A DNA stretch of 64,000 bases from Cupriavidus sp. D39 (GTDB taxonomy: Bacteria; Pseudomonadota; Gammaproteobacteria; Burkholderiales; Burkholderiaceae): the NCBI RefSeq assembly GCF_026627925.1, contig NZ_JAPNLE010000009.1, positions 3,596,001 to 3,660,000 on the forward strand. The letters are read 5' to 3'. Shown here one piece after another: positions 57,056 through 64,000 of the stretch. The notes below the pieces were generated by a model that was not told the DNA's origin, did not search any database, and worked only from the letters and a program-made list of their open reading frames with translations. The stretch's first letter is position 1, and every line of letters begins with the position of its first letter. A program made the position numbers and the translations under genes.

Positions 57056-57448
57056 TCAATACTGTTCCCAGGGCAGCCCGGCATGGCGCCAGCCGTTGAG
57101 CGTGTTGCGGTGGCGCTCGGCGTCGAGGTCGCCTTCGAAACCATGCAGCACGTTGTAGACGGTAGAGAACCCGGCACCCTCCAGGGCCCGCGCGGCGGCC
57201 GTCGAGCGGTTGCCGCTGCGGCAGATCAGCAGCACCGGGCGCGCCGAGGCCTGCCCCGCGAGCTTTTTCACCGACTGCACGAAATGCGGGTTCACCTCCC
57301 AGTCCGGGCCATCGTTCCAGGGCACGTTATGCGCTCCCTTGGGGTGCCCAACGAAGAGGTACTCCATTTCGCTGCGGCAATCGATGAAGAGCGCGTCGGG
57401 CGACTCGCTGAGGAGCGTTTGCGCGTCGCCGGGGCTGAGGTGTTGCAT
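57056..57448 (-). CDS. Rhodanese-like sulfurtransferase
   Basis: 130 residues: a single rhodanese domain with [27 protein letters not shown] and the active-site loop [14 protein letters not shown] (Cys present). It transfers sulfur from a donor such as thiosulfate or a persulfide. The ATG at 57448 follows GGAAAGCC; a TTG two codons earlier is the alternative. It is divergent from metH. Confidence 0.9.
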   Translation of the reverse strand: MQHLSPGDAQTLLSESPDALFIDCRSEMEYLFVGHPKGAHNVPWNDGPDWEVNPHFVQSVKKLAGQASARPVLLICRSGNRSTAAARALEGAGFSTVYNVLHGFEGDLDAERHRNTLNGWRHAGLPWEQY

Positions 57449-57625
57449 GGGCAAGGCTTTCCGTTAATGGGAATGTGGGGGCATGTGCCCCAGTGTAGGG
57501 CCGGGCGGTGCCGCGCTGCAACCCGCGAGCGCCGTTGGCTGCACCGGCGGGCTGTTGCCGTTATTCCGCAAACCATTGATGCAACTGATAAAATCGCAGT
57601 CTTTTCTCTTGCTGTCGAGCCCCAC

Positions 57626-58720
57626 ATGAGCGCCGCCCCACGTTCCGCCTCGCTTCCTCCCGCGCGCCCCTACACCCGGGCGGCCAACCTGCCGGCCCTG
57701 CTGCGCGAGCGCATCCTGATCCTGGACGGTGCCATGGGCACCATGATCCAGCGCTACAAGCTGACCGAGGCGGATTACCGCGGCGAGCGTTTCGCCGGCC
57801 ACCATGTCGACGTCAAGGGCAATAACGAGCTGCTGCTGCTGAGCCGCCCGCAGGTCATCAGCGAGATCCACGAGCAGTACCTGGCCGCCGGCGCCGACCT
57901 GATCGAGACCAACACGTTTGGCGCGACGGGCGTGGCCCAGGAAGACTACAAGATGGCGGACCTCGCGTACGAGATGAACGTGGTCGCCGCCCGGCTGGCG
58001 CGCGAAGCGTGCGACAAGTACAGCACGCCCGACAAGCCGCGCTTCGTGGCCGGCGCCTTCGGCCCCACGCCCAAGACCGCCAGCATCTCGCCGGATGTGA
58101 ACGACCCGGGCGCGCGCAACGTGACCTTCGAAGAGTTGCGCCATTCGTACTACGAGCAAGGCAAGGGCTTGCTGGAAGGCGGCGCCGACGTGTTCCTGGT
58201 GGAAACCATCTTTGACACGCTCAACGCCAAGGCCGCGCTGTTCGCCATCGACCAGCTGTTCGAGGACACCGGCGAGCGCCTGCCCGTGATGATCTCCGGC
58301 ACGGTCACCGATGCCTCCGGCCGCATTCTCTCCGGCCAGACGGTGGAAGCCTTCTGGAACAGCCTGCGCCACGCCCGCCCGATCACCTTCGGCCTGAACT
58401 GCGCGCTCGGCGCCACGCTGATGCGCCCCTACATCGCCGAGCTGGCCAAGATCTGCGACGCGGGCGTGTCGTGCTACCCGAACGCCGGCCTGCCCAACCC
58501 GATGAGCGATACCGGCTTCGACGAAACCCCGGAGGTCACGTCGTCGCTGGTGGAAGAGTTCGCCGCGTCCGGCCTGGTCAACCTGGTGGGCGGCTGCTGC
58601 GGCACCACGCCCGAGCACATCGCCGCCATCGCCGAGCGCGTGGCCAGCAAGAAGCCGCGCACCTGGCCCGGCCAGTACCGCGACGATAGCGGCAACGGCA
58701 GCGACCGCGCCGCCGCCTGA
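57626..58720 (+). CDS. metH: Methionine synthase, homocysteine-binding part
   Basis: 364 residues: [37 protein letters not shown], and the zinc-binding Cys of [12 protein letters not shown] and [13 protein letters not shown]. This equals the N-terminal homocysteine S-methyltransferase domain of MetH. The rest is a separate gene starting 36 bases later, so the enzyme is split in two, as is known for other Burkholderiaceae. It is intact. Confidence 0.93.
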   Translation: MSAAPRSASLPPARPYTRAANLPALLRERILILDGAMGTMIQRYKLTEADYRGERFAGHHVDVKGNNELLLLSRPQVISEIHEQYLAAGADLIETNTFGATGVAQEDYKMADLAYEMNVVAARLAREACDKYSTPDKPRFVAGAFGPTPKTASISPDVNDPGARNVTFEELRHSYYEQGKGLLEGGADVFLVETIFDTLNAKAALFAIDQLFEDTGERLPVMISGTVTDASGRILSGQTVEAFWNSLRHARPITFGLNCALGATLMRPYIAELAKICDAGVSCYPNAGLPNPMSDTGFDETPEVTSSLVEEFAASGLVNLVGGCCGTTPEHIAAIAERVASKKPRTWPGQYRDDSGNGSDRAAA

Positions 58721-58755
58721 ACATGCATCGCGAGCCCACAGAACAAGATCAAGCC

Positions 58756-61503
<2,748 letters not shown>

Positions 61504-61740
61504 CCGCGTGCGTCGGCGGCAGTGGCGGTTTTCGCCGCTGCACCGCCGCAAGCCATTGGGTAAGCAGGGAAAAGCTCCTCCGGGCGCGTCCATGTGGCGT
61601 CGGGCGTTCTTCACCACTCCTTACAAGGCATTACATCTCCTAACAGACCGCGCGGGTCCGCATCCATAGACTGAAGGCTCACTTCAAGTGAACACCGCAG
61701 CGAATGCTTCGCCGCGGCGCAAACTGCAAGGAGCCTCTCC

Positions 61741-62106
61741 ATGAACAAACTGCTGATCTCCCTTTCCGCTCTCTCGATCGCTGCCGCTTCCTCGCTGGCC
61801 ATGGCGCAAGGCACCGGCGTTGATGCGAAGGCTGGCGCCACCGGCGCCATCGCGGCGCCCGCGGTCAGCGCGCCCGCAGACAAGGGTGCAGCGGCCGGCG
61901 CAGGTGCCAACGTTGGCCTGGGCGTCTCGGCCAGCGCCGACAAGGGCGTGGACGCCAAGGTGGGCGCCGATGCCGACGCTGCTACGCCAGCCAAGTCGAC
62001 CGCCAAGACCAAGAAGCACAGCAGCCACGCCAAGAGCAAGAAGGGCGAGGCTTCGACCGACACCAGTGCAGAAGCCGGTGCCGGCACGTCGACCAAGCTC
62101 CAGTAA
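61741..62106 (+). CDS. Small secreted Ala/Lys-rich protein
   Basis: 121 residues with a clear signal peptide (MNKLLISLSALSIAAASSLAMA, cut before QGTG). The mature part is low-complexity, rich in Ala, Gly, Asp and Lys with imperfect repeats (AKAGATGAI, ADKGAAAGAGANVGLGVS, ADKGVDAKVGADAD), and ends in a Lys/Ser/His-rich segment. No known domain is recognised; it is probably periplasmic. GGAG lies 8 bases before the ATG. Confidence 0.75.
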   Translation: MNKLLISLSALSIAAASSLAMAQGTGVDAKAGATGAIAAPAVSAPADKGAAAGAGANVGLGVSASADKGVDAKVGADADAATPAKSTAKTKKHSSHAKSKKGEASTDTSAEAGAGTSTKLQ

Positions 62107-62172
62107 GCCGAAGCGCTGACAATCCTGAGGCATTTGCCGAAGCCGCCGAACAGGCCAAAACCGCGTGCTACG

Positions 62173-62270
62173 TCGACGGCTGTCTCACCCTCTCCCCTCA
62201 GGGGGAGAGGGCCGGGGGTAGGGGTGGCTTAGCCGGGAGCCACCTGAAGCGAAGCCCATGGTTTTTTCAG
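62173..62270 (-). repeat. GC-rich palindromic repeat, second copy
   Basis: It is about 100 bases long and nearly the reverse complement of 32290-32390, including the CCCTCTCCCC/GGGGGAGAGGG hairpin and GGCTTCGCTTCAGGTGG (minus strand). It lies after the secreted-protein gene and just before the terminator and group II intron. Confidence 0.7.
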
Positions 62271-62272
62271 CA

Positions 62273-62299
62273 GGGACGGGTTCACCCCCGTCCCTTTTT
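62273..62299 (+). terminator. Rho-independent terminator, intron target
   Basis: GGGACGGG pairs perfectly with CCCGTCCC around TTCACC, followed by TTTTT. The class-C-like intron starts four bases after the T run, the known insertion preference of group IIC introns. Confidence 0.88.
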
Positions 62300-62702
62300 C
62301 ATGTGCGCCCAGCATGGGCGCACTCCTGTGGGTGCAAGTCCCACCGTAAGTTGATCACAGCGATCGAAGCGAAGCGCAACTGCGAAAGGGCGACCGATCG
62401 TGGGGAGGAAGCGTGGAGCGAAGCTGCGAGCCGAGGAACACGAACCGGATAGAAGGCGGTGCCGACCAGGACGAGCGGGCATGAAACCGCGAAGTTCTCG
62501 TGATCAAGGGGAGGCGGCGTAAATCCGGCGGTTGTGCAGCGAAGGAGTGCGTTCTTACCTGGGGAGATCTCGCCTCATGCCTGAAAGGGCGACGGCGTCG
62601 AGCCGGAGCGAGAAGTCAGCAGAGGTCGAAGTAGTTGGGGGTAGCGCCGGCAAGGCTCGAATCCGCCGACGAAGGACCGAACGAGAGGGAGTGTTCGAAG
62701 CC

Positions 62703-63420
62703 ATGTCGATACCGAAGGCATTGCGTCAGAAGCCCGCGCGAGCGGGGCGGGAGGAGTAGCGGGCGGTGAAGCCGGCCGTGAACCCGCCTGCGACGAAGCC
62801 GGCGGTCCGCGGCGGGGACCGGAGGACACGGGGTCGGCGCTGCTGGCAGCGGCGCTGACGCGAGAGAACCTGAAGCAGGCGTTCAGGCGGGTCCGCCGCA
62901 ACAAAGGCGCCGCTGGCGTGGATGGTCTGGATATTGATCAGACCGCCCGCTATCTGGTGTCGGCGTGGCCGGAGATCCGCCAGCAACTGCTCAAGGGGAC
63001 GTACCGGCCCAGTCCGGTACGGCGGGTAACGATTCCGAAGCCGGACGGAGGAGGCGAGCGCGAGCTCGGTATTCCGACGGTGACGGACCGGCTGATCCAG
63101 CAGGCGCTGTTGCAGGTGCTGCAGCCGATGCTGGACCCCACCTTCAGCGAGCACAGCTACGGCTTCCGGCCTGGGCGGCGTGCGCACGATGCGGTGTTAG
63201 CCGCGCAGTCGTACGTGCAGTCGGGGCGGCGAGTGGTGGTGGACGTGGATCTGGAGAAGTTCTTTGACCGGGTCAACCACGACATCCTGATTGACCGTCT
63301 ACAGAAGCGCATCGGGGACGCCGGGGTCATCCGGCTGATCCGGGCGTATCTGAACAGCGGGCTGATGGATGGCGGGGTAGTGCTGCAGCGGTACGAGGGC
63401 ACGCCGCAAGGCGGGCCGCT
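62703..63420 (+). pseudogene. ltrA: Group II intron RT/maturase, cut at GTPQGG
   Basis: The RT part reads TRENLKQAFRRVRRNKGAAGVDGL, ELGIPTVTDRLIQQALLQVLQP, SYGFRPGRRAHDAV, VVVDVDLEKFFDRVNHDIL and YEGTPQGGPL, then ends at the element. It is only distantly related to the RT at 5615. A likely start, ATG 62703 (MSIPKALRQKPARA), is in another frame and needs one base change near 62752; the first start codon in the main frame is a GTG at 62918. Confidence 0.8.
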
Positions 63421-64000
63421 TACGCCGCTTACAACGTTGCATACTTTTCACTCCGTCGTCTGAATCATTCGAGTTTTCGCTGTCAAAAGCCCCAGGCTGT
63501 GGGTCAACCCTGAACACAACGACGATTTCATCCTTGTGGATTTCGACGCGCTTGACCAGACCCAATACGATCCTGCGCTTTGTCTCAAGATCAATCGTGT
63601 CCAGTTTTTCGGTGACGGCGCCTGCAAATTCCTCGATCCGATTGATGACCAGAAACAGCTCGCTTTGCACCGCGCCTTGCTGCCTGGATTCAAGGATCTG
63701 CTGGTCAATCTGCTCAAGCCGATTCCTCAACTGCTGCATCTTCGGTTCGAAGTCGGACTTATCGAGGATGCCGTCCGCATAGCTATCGATCAGCCGGGAC
63801 TTTCCCTTCTCCAGCTGCAGCCGCTGCTTTTCAAGGTTGCTTGTGTCGAAGGCACTCTTCTCGTTGCGCTCCATCATATCCAGTCGACGCTCATATTCGC
63901 TCTTCAAGCGTTCTGGATGACTGAGCAATTCCACAACCTGCTGCCATACCAGCTCATCGAGCCTGTCTGTTCGTACCTGCAGATTGTCACAGATGCGGTG
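63299..64000 (-). CDS. Large serine recombinase, copy 2 (N-terminus outside window)
   Basis: The coiled-coil and C-terminal region is identical to the copy at 8102-9853 through VKSMQRCKRR. Its tail is different: about 40 residues (KRPALRRALVPLQHYPAIH ...) read antisense through the class-C intron RT, to a stop at 63299. The catalytic domain lies beyond the window. Confidence 0.85.
   Translation of the reverse strand, partial: HRICDNLQVRTDRLDELVWQQVVELLSHPERLKSEYERRLDMMERNEKSAFDTSNLEKQRLQLEKGKSRLIDSYADGILDKSDFEPKMQQLRNRLEQIDQQILESRQQGAVQSELFLVINRIEEFAGAVTEKLDTIDLETKRRIVLGLVKRVEIHKDEIVVVFRVDPQPGAFDSENSNDSDDGVKSMQRCKRRKRPALRRALVPLQHYPAIHQPAVQIRPDQPDDPGVPDALL
63421..64000 (-). mobile_element. 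Serine-recombinase element, copy 2 (partial)
   Basis: Bases 63421-64000 match 8176-8755 without a visible difference. The left junction is 5 bases after GCAAGGCGGG of the RT's GTPQGG codons, exactly as in copy 1, although the 5 bases differ (CCGCT here, GTGAG there). The right end is not in the window. Confidence 0.85.

Larger units (their letters stand above)
62303..64000 (+). mobile_element. Group II intron (class-C-like), interrupted; 3' end outside window
   Basis: The 5' end GTGCGCCCAGCATGGGCG at 62303 is typical, followed by TGTGGGTGCAAGTCCCACC and other conserved ribozyme helices. The RT gene begins near 62703 and is cut at 63420 by the second serine-recombinase element. The rest lies past the window. 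It sits directly behind a terminator hairpin. Confidence 0.85.

Noticed and set aside
57470..57625. SAH or cobalamin riboswitch before metH
   Set aside because: The leader has GCGCTGCAACCC, faintly like part of the SAH motif, but not the rest of the consensus or its pairing; no B12 box was seen.

Overview
The window looks like the chromosome of a high-GC betaproteobacterium of the Burkholderiaceae, most likely Cupriavidus. The evidence is a PhaM-type polyhydroxyalkanoate granule protein, a MetH split into two genes, the mre/mrd cell-shape cluster divergent from gatCAB, and Burkholderiaceae families such as DUF2917, DUF3567 and Bug/TctC proteins. No rRNA, tRNA or CRISPR array was recognised.

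Layout. 1-4.5 kb: an ATP-grasp/alpha-E, transglutaminase-like and alpha-E operon. 4.4-12.7 kb: a nest of mobile DNA. A palindromic intergenic repeat was split by a group II intron. The intron's reverse transcriptase (RT) gene was then hit by an IS1634-like element and by a 2-kb serine-recombinase element, and an IS3-family element sits against the intron's 3' end. 12.7-20.3 kb (minus strand): a decayed brnT/brnA remnant, parA, rodA, mrdA, mreD, mreC and mreB. 20.9-25.9 kb: gatC, gatA, a lipoprotein, a dienelactone-hydrolase-like protein and gatB. 25.9-26.8 kb: a nested 750-bp palindrome and 58-bp tandem repeats. 26.9-32.2 kb: a DUF484 gene, xerC, a LysR regulator, a DUF2917 gene, lipB and lipA. 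32.7-37.9 kb: a 5-oxoproline (pyroglutamate) operon (pxpB, pxpC, pxpA, DUF969, DUF979, pcp). 37.9-42.9 kb (minus): an Mla/MCE-type lipid transport operon ending in a VanZ-family gene. 43-46 kb: birA, coaX, a SPOR protein and the heptose adenylyltransferase gene. 46.1-46.7 kb: second copy of the palindromic repeat. 46.8-56.9 kb: ferritin-like protein, patatin, phaM, enoyl-CoA hydratase and FAH genes, a Bug/IclR divergent pair, DUF3108, an alpha/beta hydrolase and DUF3567. 57-61.5 kb: a rhodanese gene and the split metH. 62.3-64 kb: a class-C-like group II intron placed just after a terminator hairpin, interrupted by a second copy of the serine-recombinase element.

Main observations. (1) The two copies of the serine-recombinase element interrupt two quite different intron RT genes at the same codon offset of the conserved GTPQGG motif. 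The recombinase has no stop codon of its own inside the element; its C-terminal tail is read from the antisense strand of the target gene. This looks like a mobile element specialised for parasitising group II introns. (2) A family of large intergenic elements built from nested inverted repeats is present, with a 28-bp stem kept by compensatory changes between two copies. (3) About a dozen single-base indels break genes that should be essential (mreB, mreC, mrdA, gatA, gatB). They are best read as uncorrected sequencing errors, so those genes are annotated at full length with the break noted.
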